This document shows, piece after piece, positions 1 to 6,540 of a stretch of DNA of 13,873 nt (its first letter is position 1; the number at the start of each line of letters is the position of its first letter). Source of the DNA: an uncultured Atopobium sp. GTDB lineage: Bacteria; Actinomycetota; Coriobacteriia; Coriobacteriales; Atopobiaceae. A program made the translations under genes and the position numbers. Where the stretch lies: contig CAMQEO010000022.1 in NCBI GenBank assembly GCA_946999785.1, forward strand, positions 1 through 13,873. Reading direction: 5' to 3'. The notes below the pieces were generated by a model, which saw only the letters and a list, made by a program, of their open reading frames with translations, was not told the DNA's origin and searched no databases.

Positions 1-2
1 AA

Positions 3-749
3 GGAACGGTAAAAACAGACGGCTTGCATTTTGCAAATCCGTTCTTTGCGCGCACCTTAAACTCGTCAGTGGAATACAAAGCATACAATCTATCTGAATC
101 AAATAACAATTCCTCGTCATCTAACGAACAAGTAAAAGTTCGCAAAACAACTATTTCGCTCAGAGCACGCACGCTTACGGGCGATCGTCTTAAAGTAAAT
201 GACAAGATGGGAAACCCCATAGAAATTGCAACCGTTATTGTTTGGCGCGTTGTTGATACGGCTAAAGCCGTATTTGATGTGGATAACTACGAGGCATATG
301 TAGACATGCAAACCGAAACAGCAGTCCGTCACGTTGCAAGTTTATATGCCTATGACCACATGGAAGATGATGATGCCACCAACACCGCTATTACGCTTCG
401 CTCCAATATCGAAGACGTATCGCAAAGGCTTCGCCAAGAGCTAAGCGCTAAACTTGCTCCAGCAGGTGTAACGGTTGAAGACGCTCGACTCACACACCTT
501 GCATACGCACCAGAAATTGCTCAGGCAATGCTTCGTCGTCAGCAAGCAGAGGCTGTTATTGCTGCTCGCAAGAAAATTGTAGAAGGCGCGGTATCTATGG
601 TTAACATGGCGCTTACCTCTCTTGCGCAAGAAGGTGTAGTTGCTTTTGACGATGATAAAAAAGCAGCTATGGCAAGCAATCTTATGGTGGTTCTTTGTGG
701 CGAATCAGAAACTCAGCCAGTGCTTAATACAGGGTCGCTGTATCAATAG
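3..749 (+). CDS. SPFH/Band-7 (prohibitin-like) domain protein, 5' end outside window
   Basis: The frame is open from the left edge (codons from position 3 read GTVKTDG before LHFANPFF), so the gene starts upstream and about 248 residues are visible. The visible part fits an SPFH domain: a beta-rich stretch (KTTISLRARTLTGDRL, then NPIEIATVIVWRVVDTAKAVF), a VDNYEAYVDMQTETAVRHVAS segment, and the 'L...L...GVTVEDARLTHLAYAPEIAQAM' strand leading into an Ala/Arg/Gln-rich helix (LRRQQAEAVIAARKKIVEGA), as in stomatin and prohibitin relatives. These proteins usually assemble into oligomers at the membrane; any membrane anchor would lie in the missing N-terminus. A Ser/Asn-rich stretch (SESNNNSSSSNEQ) sits early in the visible part. 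The next plus-strand gene is an Arc-like regulator 138 bases downstream. Family call is firm; cellular role is unknown. Confidence 0.85.
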   Translation, partial: GTVKTDGLHFANPFFARTLNSSVEYKAYNLSESNNNSSSSNEQVKVRKTTISLRARTLTGDRLKVNDKMGNPIEIATVIVWRVVDTAKAVFDVDNYEAYVDMQTETAVRHVASLYAYDHMEDDDATNTAITLRSNIEDVSQRLRQELSAKLAPAGVTVEDARLTHLAYAPEIAQAMLRRQQAEAVIAARKKIVEGAVSMVNMALTSLAQEGVVAFDDDKKAAMASNLMVVLCGESETQPVLNTGSLYQ

Positions 750-776
750 TGAATCTGGTGTATACCGCTTAAAAAA

Positions 777-805
777 TTGATTGCTTGATACTATATGAGT
801 AAAAA
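777..805 (+). promoter_or_regulatory. candidate promoter for the Arc-like gene
   Basis: TTGATT at 777-782 and TAAAAA at 800-805 are separated by 17 bases, in the 138-base gap between the SPFH gene and the Arc-like gene. The -10 box matches only four of six consensus positions, so readthrough from the SPFH gene is equally possible. Confidence 0.25.
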
Positions 806-887
806 CTAGTAATAAACGGATATGCACACGTGCACGTACAAGATTTCCTACTGTATTAACTGCTACAAACACGAAAGCTCAAGGCAT

Positions 888-1091
888 ATGGCAATAAGAA
901 AGCAATATCCCTTACGCATACATCCAGATATCTGGAATGCGCTCGAAATTTGGTCGCGTGATGAAATGAGAAGCGTTAACGGACAAATTGAATGGATATT
1001 ATGTGACAGCCTTAAACGTGCAAAACGATGGCCTCCTCACAGTCGTGAGTTAGACAACAGCCAGACAACGGACGAAGGCACGTCCACATAA
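888..1091 (+). CDS. Arc-like ribbon-helix-helix DNA-binding protein
   Basis: A 67-residue protein. Residues about 4-47 read as a ribbon-helix-helix domain: a short basic beta strand (RKQYPLRI) that would contact the DNA major groove, then helix A (HPDIWNALEIWSRDEM) and helix B (SVNGQIEWILCDSLKRA), the pattern of Arc/MetJ-type dimeric regulators. The C-terminus is polar and rich in Ser, Thr and Asp and looks disordered. I chose ATG 888 because the domain begins there; an in-frame ATG at 822 would add a Cys-rich 22-residue leader without family sense. The ribosome site (AAGG at 881-884, or GAAAG at 873-877) is weak. It follows the SPFH gene on the same strand, and my recollection is that SPFH-plus-Arc pairs recur in Actinobacteria and Firmicutes. 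It could be an autoregulator of the pair; no toxin-like partner is visible. Confidence 0.75.
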   Translation: MAIRKQYPLRIHPDIWNALEIWSRDEMRSVNGQIEWILCDSLKRAKRWPPHSRELDNSQTTDEGTST

Positions 1092-1124
1092 TAGACCGTT
1101 TGAAGCATGATGAAGCATAAACAA

Positions 1125-1156
1125 AATAAGGCTTTGGAGTCATCCAAAGCCTTATT
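1125..1156. terminator. bidirectional intrinsic terminator
   Basis: Perfect 14-base arms (AATAAGGCTTTGGA at 1125-1138, TCCAAAGCCTTATT at 1143-1156) with a GTCA loop. On the minus strand the stem runs into TTATTTTGTTT, a good U-tract for ending the znu operon about 60 bases past its stop. On the plus strand the tail TTATTATTA is weaker but could end the Arc-like gene. Confidence 0.85.
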
Positions 1157-1215
1157 ATTACGTAGCCATATATTCTATAGCAACATCCTATAGAGCAACT
1201 CTAAAACAAAATGAC

Positions 1216-2082
1216 TTATTGTGCGCTTGCGGCAGCAGCATTAGATATGCCACGTCCTTTAGTAGGATTAAATCTATTTTTAACTGAAGAAACAATAAGG
1301 AATATCACAATTCCAATAACAGCAGCCACAACAATTGCTCCACCAGGACGAACGTCTTCAAAGTACGAGAAAATAAGTCCTACCATCGTATAAATGATAC
1401 CCAAAATTACGGACAACACGCAGGTTTGGAAGTACGAACGGCTGATGATAAGCGCAGTTGCAACGGGAAGTGCAACAAGAGATACAACCAAAAGAGCGCC
1501 TACAACTTTACAAGCTAAACCAATCATGATAGCTGCAAGCAGTGTAAATACACCATTTACCAGCGCAACTTTTACACCAGCAAGACGAGCAAGCGTTACA
1601 TCAATTGCTAGGTCTAAAAGACCTGCATAACAAATAATGCTCACCAAAAGCGTGGCTACAAAAACTACTGCGGTGCTTATAAGATCAACAACCGTTACTG
1701 CAGAAACCGAACCAAACAAATACGATTCAAACGTATTTCCACCAGGTGCAAAGTCGGCAAGAACAACTGCCATACCAAGGCCAGCGCTCATAATTACCGC
1801 AACCGACATATCGCCAAACTGAGGCATTTTTGCGCGAATTCCTTCTATAAAGAATCCTGCAACAATACACGTGCACACTGCACCAATAACGGGGTCAAAT
1901 CCAAAAATTAAACCTAATCCAACACCCATAAGCGAAACATGCGACAGTGCGTCTGAAACCATTGACGTTTTGCGGTTAATCATCACGATACCTATAAGCG
2001 GCAATGCAATAGCAAGCATAAGACCCGCAGCAAGCGTTCGGCGCATAAATTCAAATTGAAAAATTGAAAGAAGATCAAACAT
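1216..2082 (-). CDS. znuB: zinc ABC transporter permease, ZnuB-like (ABC-3 family)
   Basis: A 288-residue, very hydrophobic membrane protein of usual family length with about eight predicted membrane segments. Family signatures visible are the early SMVSDALSHVSLMGVGLG segment and the cytoplasmic LARLAGVKVALVNG motif that contacts the ATPase, followed by CKVVGALLVVSLVALPVATA. It forms the membrane channel that moves metal delivered by the lipoprotein ZnuA, powered by ZnuC. It is the last gene of the locus. Its ATG overlaps the end of znuC by 8 bases (2075-2082), indicating translational coupling, and AGGAAGGA lies just upstream on the minus strand. The metal could in principle be manganese or iron, since the family transports all three; zinc is favoured by the adjacent ZinT-like gene. 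Confidence 0.9.
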   Translation of the reverse strand: MFDLLSIFQFEFMRRTLAAGLMLAIALPLIGIVMINRKTSMVSDALSHVSLMGVGLGLIFGFDPVIGAVCTCIVAGFFIEGIRAKMPQFGDMSVAVIMSAGLGMAVVLADFAPGGNTFESYLFGSVSAVTVVDLISTAVVFVATLLVSIICYAGLLDLAIDVTLARLAGVKVALVNGVFTLLAAIMIGLACKVVGALLVVSLVALPVATALIISRSYFQTCVLSVILGIIYTMVGLIFSYFEDVRPGGAIVVAAVIGIVIFLIVSSVKNRFNPTKGRGISNAAAASAQ

Positions 2083-2746
2083 GAGCTATCCTTCCTGAAT
2101 TAATACGGTAGGTTGCATCAAAGTTAATATGACGTGATACAAGTTCAAGTTCGTGAGAAACCAAAACAGCAGTAATATTGCGCTCTTGCGTAACTGTTTC
2201 CAAAAGATCCAAAAAGCGAACTTTACTCTCGTTATCAACGCCTGCCGTTGGCTCGTCCAAAATCAAAAGACGTGGATCATTGATGAGCGCACGTGTAATC
2301 ATAACGCGCTGCTGCAATCCACCAGAAAGCTCGTTAAATGGCGTGCGAACATATTTTTCCAAACCCATGTCAACTAAGGCCTTTTCCGCGCGCTCAAAAT
2401 GCTTTTTTCCGGGAAATTTAACAGGACCAAACGAACGGTATAAATTGATAGCCACCATTTCTCTACAGGTAGTAGGGAAAGCAACTTTATTCATAACGCT
2501 GTTTTGAGGAACGTAGCCAATATCCTTAAAGTCTTTAATTGAGTTAATTGGATTTCCAAATAATTTAATGCTGCCTTCAAAGTGCTTAAGTTCACCAAGC
2601 AAAACTTTCAAAAGCGTCGATTTACCCGAACCATTTTCTCCGGTTATACAAATAAATTGTCCCTCGTCAACACAAAGATTGACATCTTTGAGCACCAACT
2701 CGGATGTATATCCAAAATTGAGGTTCGAAACATCTATTATGTGCAT
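2075..2746 (-). CDS. znuC: zinc ABC transporter ATP-binding protein, ZnuC-like
   Basis: A 223-residue ABC ATPase with all catalytic elements in order: Walker A GENGSGKST (36-44), Q-loop glutamine in YVPQN (81), signature LSGGLQQR (140-147), Walker B LLILDEPT (160-167) and H-loop SHE (His198). The short protein without extra C-terminal domain fits metal-type ABC importers. It hydrolyses ATP at the cytoplasmic face to drive ZnuB. The start ATG is preceded by AAGGAGGG at ideal distance. It begins 52 bases after znuA and overlaps znuB by 8 bases, so znuA-znuC-znuB is almost certainly one transcript. The metal assigned rests on context. Confidence 0.92.
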   Translation of the reverse strand: MHIIDVSNLNFGYTSELVLKDVNLCVDEGQFICITGENGSGKSTLLKVLLGELKHFEGSIKLFGNPINSIKDFKDIGYVPQNSVMNKVAFPTTCREMVAINLYRSFGPVKFPGKKHFERAEKALVDMGLEKYVRTPFNELSGGLQQRVMITRALINDPRLLILDEPTAGVDNESKVRFLDLLETVTQERNITAVLVSHELELVSRHINFDATYRINSGRIAHV

Positions 2747-2798
2747 GAACCCTCCTTAGGCTTCAAACAATTGTGTACCAAACGTGCAAATAGATACG

Positions 2799-4112
2799 TT
2801 AAACAAGTGATTGATATATCTTTTCAACGTTGTCTTTCATGATTTCAACGTAGCCGTTCATCTCGGCACCTTGCTCTTCACTTACGTACTCCATCGAAGC
2901 CAGTGGCACCGCCTGACCGCCAATTTCTTCGGCAACAGTATCGGCACCTTTAGACGATGCTCCAAGCTCATAAAATACAGTTGTTACATTGTGTCGATGG
3001 CAAAAATCAACTGCCTTACGAACAGTTTTAAGCGCTGGTGCCTCGGTAGATGTAAGTCCTTGCAATGGAAAATGTTTAATGCCAAGATCTCGGCACAGAT
3101 ACGAATATGCATTATGCGTTACCACAAATTCACGGCGCTTTAAAGGCTTAAATTTCTCTTTATACTGCGCGCCCAATTCGGTAAGACGAGAAACAACATC
3201 AAGCTTATTTTTACGATATTCCTCTTTATTGGCAGGATACATATCACAGAGTTTGTCATGAATAGCCGCACAATACTGTTTAGCATTCATAAATGAAATC
3301 CATGAGTGAGGATCATAGGTAATTTTGTCGGTACCCGATGAAGAACCTTCCATCAATGGCGTTACTTTAATTTCGTCACCATTTTCTGATTCAACTAAAC
3401 GATACGATAACAAATCGGCGCTCGCTCTATCAGAAAGCACAATCCAACTTGCGTCTTCGGGCAGGGTAAATCCAATATATCCGCTCTCGTGACCCATCTC
3501 AAGTGCATACACTTTACCGTCTTCAACATCAATTGTTTTATGCTGGGCAATAACCTCGCCTTTTTGCTGCATAATCTGGCGACCACGCTTTACCAAATCT
3601 GCAAGTGGTGTAGATTCGTCTGCCTTAAAGAACGCAACACGCATAATGTCTTGGTGCGTGTGGCCAAATTCAAAGCCGTACGTACCGCTTCTTACACCAA
3701 GACGCGCTATGTACTGAAATTCTCCCATTGCAGCCGCACCACGATAGGTAATTAAATCAATGCCATCCGAAAGCGTTAATACAGGTAGATTAGGCAAGTT
3801 GTCACGAACCTGATCAATCCAGTGCTCCATATTGGCACCATTTACCACTAAGAGATCGGCTTCGCTTAAATCGCGCAGACCCTTTGGCGTTGGCTCCCAA
3901 ACATGGGGGTCTTTATTAGGTGGCATAAATGAATGTAGTTCAACCGTATCTTGAGCAACTTCGCGAACTAAGTCAAATACGGGATAAAAAGATGCATAAA
4001 TAACGGGTTTAGCATGCGATCTTCTGCGACATGCGCCCAACATGCTTGCGCCAAGCGTAGCGGAACAGGCACCAGCACAAAGGCCCAAAAATTCTCTTCT
4101 TGAATATCTCAT
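2799..4112 (-). CDS. znuA: zinc-binding Tat lipoprotein, ZnuA-like, with large internal insertion
   Basis: A 437-residue solute-binding protein of the cluster-9 (TroA/ZnuA) family. It starts with a twin-arginine motif (SRREFLG, residues 4-10), a hydrophobic stretch and a lipobox LGAC with Cys28, so it should be a lipoprotein exported by Tat. The four expected metal ligands are recognisable: His70 in DPHVWEPTP, His269 in YDPHSWIS, His333 in VTHNAY and Glu382 in FYELGASSKGAD. Relatives are mostly near 300-350 residues; the excess is an insertion at about 122-262, in place of the His-rich loop, which has its own HTH (His151, His153) and EMGHE (His208). ATG 4112 was chosen because an in-frame upstream ATG (4154) lies inside a terminator hairpin, whereas 4112 has GGAG upstream and the Tat signal directly after it. 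It captures extracellular metal and delivers it to ZnuBC. Confidence 0.88.
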   Translation of the reverse strand: MRYSRREFLGLCAGACSATLGASMLGACRRRSHAKPVIYASFYPVFDLVREVAQDTVELHSFMPPNKDPHVWEPTPKGLRDLSEADLLVVNGANMEHWIDQVRDNLPNLPVLTLSDGIDLITYRGAAAMGEFQYIARLGVRSGTYGFEFGHTHQDIMRVAFFKADESTPLADLVKRGRQIMQQKGEVIAQHKTIDVEDGKVYALEMGHESGYIGFTLPEDASWIVLSDRASADLLSYRLVESENGDEIKVTPLMEGSSSGTDKITYDPHSWISFMNAKQYCAAIHDKLCDMYPANKEEYRKNKLDVVSRLTELGAQYKEKFKPLKRREFVVTHNAYSYLCRDLGIKHFPLQGLTSTEAPALKTVRKAVDFCHRHNVTTVFYELGASSKGADTVAEEIGGQAVPLASMEYVSEEQGAEMNGYVEIMKDNVEKIYQSLV

Positions 4113-4139
4113 ACGATTTGATACTCCATATAGGTAAGC

Positions 4140-4168
4140 AAAAAGTCCCCGCACGTGCGAGGACTTTT
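4140..4168 (-). terminator. intrinsic terminator or attenuator between zinT-like gene and znuA
   Basis: Arms AAAAGTCC (4141-4148) and GGACTTTT (4161-4168) enclose the self-complementary GCACGTGC (4151-4158), with one imperfect position. On the minus strand the stem ends in GGGGACTTTTTG, a U-run. It lies 20 bases past the zinT stop and only 28 bases before the znuA ATG, so znuA has no obvious room for its own promoter and probably depends on readthrough. Confidence 0.75.
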
Positions 4169-4187
4169 AGAAATTATTAAATCAAAT

Positions 4188-4841
4188 TTACTCTTTAACC
4201 TCGTCGGCAATTTGATCCATAGTGCTGTTTGGTTTAACAAATGTTGGGAACCAACCGTCTTTCTTAAAGAGTTCATCAGCATTCTTACCATAACGCATGT
4301 GGAAGTGAACAAGTTCTTCCTCACCGTGAACTGGCATCATGAGAAGTACAGGATATTTAGCATCTTTATCTTCTGCTTCAAAAACATCCCATTCAAGCTC
4401 TTTACCGCCGTGTTGAACCTTCTTGGAGTCTTTAAATTTATAGGTAACTTTACCGATTTCTTTTCCACCCTTGTCTTTAAAGCCATCAAGGAAGGTAATG
4501 GTGTCGCCCTTGATCTCAAGACCACCAAAGTCTGAATGACGACGCTCTTTAAGCTCTTTCTTAATGTCCTCAGGTGACTTACCTGCTTCTTTTGCCTTCT
4601 CAGCATAAGCGGAATCAAGCTGCTTATCATCAAGATACTTGCTAAAGTCATTCCAAGTGCCTTCCCAGCCCTTGAGATCCTTTACCGCCTCTTTTTTATC
4701 AGCAGATGCGCTTTGAGATTGCTCGGCCTCAGCATTTTGAGATTGTGCTTTAGGAGCGCTTTGTTGTCCTGCGCAACCAAAAATAGAAAATGCTAAGCCC
4801 ACGGAAAGAGCCGAAGCTGCAATAGTACCAAACTTGTTCAT
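4188..4841 (-). CDS. zinT: ZinT-family zinc-binding lipoprotein
   Basis: A 217-residue exported lipoprotein: a Sec-type signal with lipobox IFGC (Cys23), a Gln/Ser/Ala-rich linker (about 25-50), then a ZinT (YodA) domain. Domain signs are WEGTWNDFSKYLDD near 59-72, HSDFGGLEIKGDTITFLDG near 102-120, and the metal-site strand VHFHMRYG with His179 and His181, plus His172. ZinT proteins bind periplasmic or surface zinc and assist ZnuA; in many Gram-positives the domain is fused to the C-terminus of AdcA, while here it is a separate gene with its own lipid anchor. ATG 4841 has GGAGG five bases upstream and begins the signal peptide; the longer in-frame version would add a leader before it. It is first in the locus and followed by a hairpin. 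The exact third ligand is inferred. Confidence 0.88.
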   Translation of the reverse strand: MNKFGTIAASALSVGLAFSIFGCAGQQSAPKAQSQNAEAEQSQSASADKKEAVKDLKGWEGTWNDFSKYLDDKQLDSAYAEKAKEAGKSPEDIKKELKERRHSDFGGLEIKGDTITFLDGFKDKGGKEIGKVTYKFKDSKKVQHGGKELEWDVFEAEDKDAKYPVLLMMPVHGEEELVHFHMRYGKNADELFKKDGWFPTFVKPNSTMDQIADEVKE

Positions 4842-4943
4842 GCAAACCTCCAGACAACGAGTGGTTATAGAGAAAACGATTTCAAACACGCCTTGTAGCT
4901 CTGTAAATACGTGTTAACCACTACTAACTTTTGAATCGATGCT

Positions 4944-4971
4944 ATTGTACAACAAAGTTATATTCAGTTAA
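4944..4971 (-). promoter_or_regulatory. candidate promoter of the zinT-znuACB locus
   Basis: On the minus strand, TTAACT (4966-4971) and TACAAT (4944-4949) are separated by 16 bases, giving a leader of roughly 95 bases before zinT. A second -10-like TATGAT lies at 4986-4991. Matches are by eye only. Confidence 0.4.
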
Positions 4972-4975
4972 CTTT
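4954..4975. promoter_or_regulatory. candidate operator overlapping the zinT promoter
   Basis: Perfect 7-base inverted arms (AAAGTTA at 4954-4960, TAACTTT at 4969-4975) separated by 8 bases cover the predicted -35 box and part of the spacer. The position suits a repressor that closes the promoter in zinc-replete cells (Zur- or AdcR-like). The sequence does not plainly match a published consensus. Confidence 0.35.
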
Positions 4976-5000
4976 CAGCTTCTCTATCATACAATTCGGG

Positions 5001-5024
5001 CTTATTGGTAAACCTACCAATAAG
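5001..5024. repeat. perfect inverted repeat, candidate operator
   Basis: Arms CTTATTGGTA (5001-5010) and TACCAATAAG (5015-5024) with loop AACC. Neither strand has a T-run after it, which argues against a terminator and for a protein-binding site or a structured leader. It lies about 160 bases upstream of zinT and 234 upstream of the asparaginase start. Confidence 0.6.
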
Positions 5025-5186
5025 GCAATCCCCTCGTGTTTTGGCTGTTAGCTTAGCTGTTTCATACGCGCGCGGCTACCAGCTGCCTATTATGTAGGTA
5101 TTGTGAGAGTGCTTTTGGCTGTATGAGCTTATAAGGCGCTACGTTTTTGTGCACATATTATTGTTACAATACGTAATGCTTATGGT

Positions 5187-5217
5187 TCGCGTACACAGCA
5201 CTTATCGCGTACACAGC
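5187..5217 (+). repeat. 13-base direct repeat upstream of the asparaginase gene
   Basis: TCGCGTACACAGC occurs at 5187-5199 and again at 5205-5217, an 18-base period, ending 40 bases before the asparaginase ATG. This is close to two helical turns, so it could be a tandem regulator site or a slipped duplication. Confidence 0.6.
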
Positions 5218-5257
5218 GCATACTATATTGAACACACACAAGACAAAGAGTACAAAC

Positions 5258-6355
5258 ATGAAGCATATCTTGCTTATAGCTACAGGCGGCACAATAGCCT
5301 CGCAACCCATGGCAGAAGGCCTTACTCCCACACTTTCGGGAGAAGAACTTGCGCGCTATGTACCGCAACTCAAAGACATTTGCACGTTTAAGACCAAGCA
5401 GCTTATGAATATTGATTCAACTAATATGCTGCCCAAGCACTGGTTACAAATTGCACGCTGCATTAAAGATGCCTACGATGATTTTGATGCGTTCATTGTG
5501 CTGCATGGCACCGATACCATGGCATATACCGCAGCCGCGCTATCCTACCTTATTCAAAACAGTCCCAAGCCTATTGTACTTACCGGTTCGCAGCAGCCTA
5601 TGACAGGTGCTTTTACCGATGCAAAACTTAATCTTTATCAGGCGGCACTTTTTGCATGCGATGATGATTCCTACGATGTAAATGTGGTATTTGGCGGATC
5701 TGTTATGTGCGGAACACGCGCGTATAAGCAAAAAACCATGAGCTATAACGCGTTTACCAGCATAAATTATCCCTTAATTGCCATGATTCGCGCAAATAAA
5801 ATTGTGCGACATAGCTCTTGCGATCAAAAACCCCAACAAAACAGAAGTGCTTTGCAATCAGGCTTATCTATACCGCATGCACCAATGGCGTCGGAATGTA
5901 GCAATTACAAAACAGCACAAGAAGGTGCGCACTCATGTGTGCGCTTTTATGAGCGTCTTAACGATCGCGTTATGTGTCTAAGACTTACCCCAGGGCTTAA
6001 ACCCAATATTTTTGATGCGCTCACAAGAGATTATGATGCACTTATTCTAGAAACATTTGGTATAGGCGGCATTCCCAATTCTGCTCAACATAATTTTGCG
6101 TCTGCGCTTAAAGACTGGATAGAGCAAGGTAAAACGCTTGTACTTACCACACAAGTTGCCGAAGAAGGTTTAGATTTAGGCGTATACGAAGTTGGACAAG
6201 CATTTGCTCATAACGAAGGTGTTCTACGTGGTGCCGATATGACCACCGAGGCTTTGCTCGCCAAAACCATGTGGGTATTAGGACAAGCTCACACGCAAGA
6301 CGAAATCAAACACCTGTTTTATACGCCTATCAATCACGATCGTGTACAAGAATAA
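5258..6355 (+). CDS. L-asparaginase, type I (cytosolic)
   Basis: A 365-residue enzyme that hydrolyses L-asparagine to aspartate and ammonia. The N-terminus carries the first catalytic motif ATGGTIAS (nucleophile Thr12); the second is LHGTDTMAYTA (Thr85, Asp86), with substrate-binding Asp53-Ser54 in MNIDSTNM and the catalytic Lys123 in DAKLNLYQA. It has no signal peptide, which indicates the cytosolic housekeeping form. Between about residues 183 and 230 there is a polar, low-similarity stretch (SSCDQKPQQNRS through SNYKTAQEGAHS) that looks like an extended loop between the two lobes. ATG 5258 is chosen because the core beta strand starts at once (MKHILLIATGG) and AAAGAG lies seven bases upstream; an in-frame TTG at 5228 would add ten residues. 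The gene stands alone between convergent and divergent neighbours. Confidence 0.9.
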   Translation: MKHILLIATGGTIASQPMAEGLTPTLSGEELARYVPQLKDICTFKTKQLMNIDSTNMLPKHWLQIARCIKDAYDDFDAFIVLHGTDTMAYTAAALSYLIQNSPKPIVLTGSQQPMTGAFTDAKLNLYQAALFACDDDSYDVNVVFGGSVMCGTRAYKQKTMSYNAFTSINYPLIAMIRANKIVRHSSCDQKPQQNRSALQSGLSIPHAPMASECSNYKTAQEGAHSCVRFYERLNDRVMCLRLTPGLKPNIFDALTRDYDALILETFGIGGIPNSAQHNFASALKDWIEQGKTLVLTTQVAEEGLDLGVYEVGQAFAHNEGVLRGADMTTEALLAKTMWVLGQAHTQDEIKHLFYTPINHDRVQE

Positions 6356-6410
6356 AAATTTATGTATGAACTTGATGCGTGCCAGATACGCAATCTGTTC
6401 TCATGGTAAT

Positions 6411-6441
6411 AAAAGAGCTTCGTCCATAGGGGCGAAGCTCT
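6411..6441 (-). terminator. intrinsic terminator for the surface-protein gene
   Basis: Arms AGAGCTTCG (6414-6422) and CGAAGCTCT (6433-6441), extendable inward by TCC against GGG around the loop ATAG. On the minus strand the stem is followed by TTTTATTA. The plus side lacks a T-run, so it may act only partly for the convergent asparaginase gene. It is 100 bases past the surface-protein stop. Confidence 0.75.
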
Positions 6442-6446
6442 CAAGC

Positions 6447-6496
6447 AAGCACGTGCTTTATGTGCACAAAACACGTCATCAACTGGTGTTGTGCAC
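6447..6496. repeat. palindromes between asparaginase and surface-protein genes
   Basis: AAGCACGTGCTT (6447-6458) is a perfect 12-base palindrome. Next to it GTGCAC at 6462-6467 and 6491-6496, with AACAC and GTGTT inside them, can form a second imperfect hairpin. They lie in the convergent 3' region and may add to termination. Confidence 0.4.
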
Positions 6497-6540
6497 GTTA
6501 CTATAAATGCAGCACTTATTTTAAGCTGTCAAAACTATGC

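Larger units (their letters stand above)
4842..5257. other. 416-base divergent intergenic region between zinT-like gene and asparaginase gene
   Basis: No convincing gene is present on either strand. The zinT side holds the promoter candidate and a 7-8-7 inverted repeat. The middle holds a perfect 10-base-arm inverted repeat at 5001-5024. The asparaginase side holds two copies of TCGCGTACACAGC. TACAAT at 5166-5171 could be a plus-strand -10, but no good -35 stands at the right distance. About 150 bases (5025-5175) show nothing I can interpret; a long leader RNA is possible. Confidence 0.5.

Noticed and set aside
3..749. TTG at 24 as the true start of the SPFH gene
   Set aside because: The frame continues upstream to the window edge without a stop and the visible part begins in mid-domain.
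822..887. N-terminal extension of the Arc-like protein
   Set aside because: It adds a Cys-rich leader before the RHH strand with no family counterpart; ATG 888 starts the domain.
4113..4154. Upstream in-frame ATG giving a longer ZnuA-like protein
   Set aside because: The ATG is inside the terminator hairpin and the added residues precede a complete Tat signal; ATG 4112 has a ribosome site.
5001..5024. Palindrome as an intrinsic terminator
   Set aside because: No T-run follows on either strand and both flanking genes are transcribed away from it.
5149..5391. Frame overlapping the start of the asparaginase gene
   Set aside because: Its reading is driven by the GTACACAGC repeats and by asparaginase codons in another frame; no homology seen.
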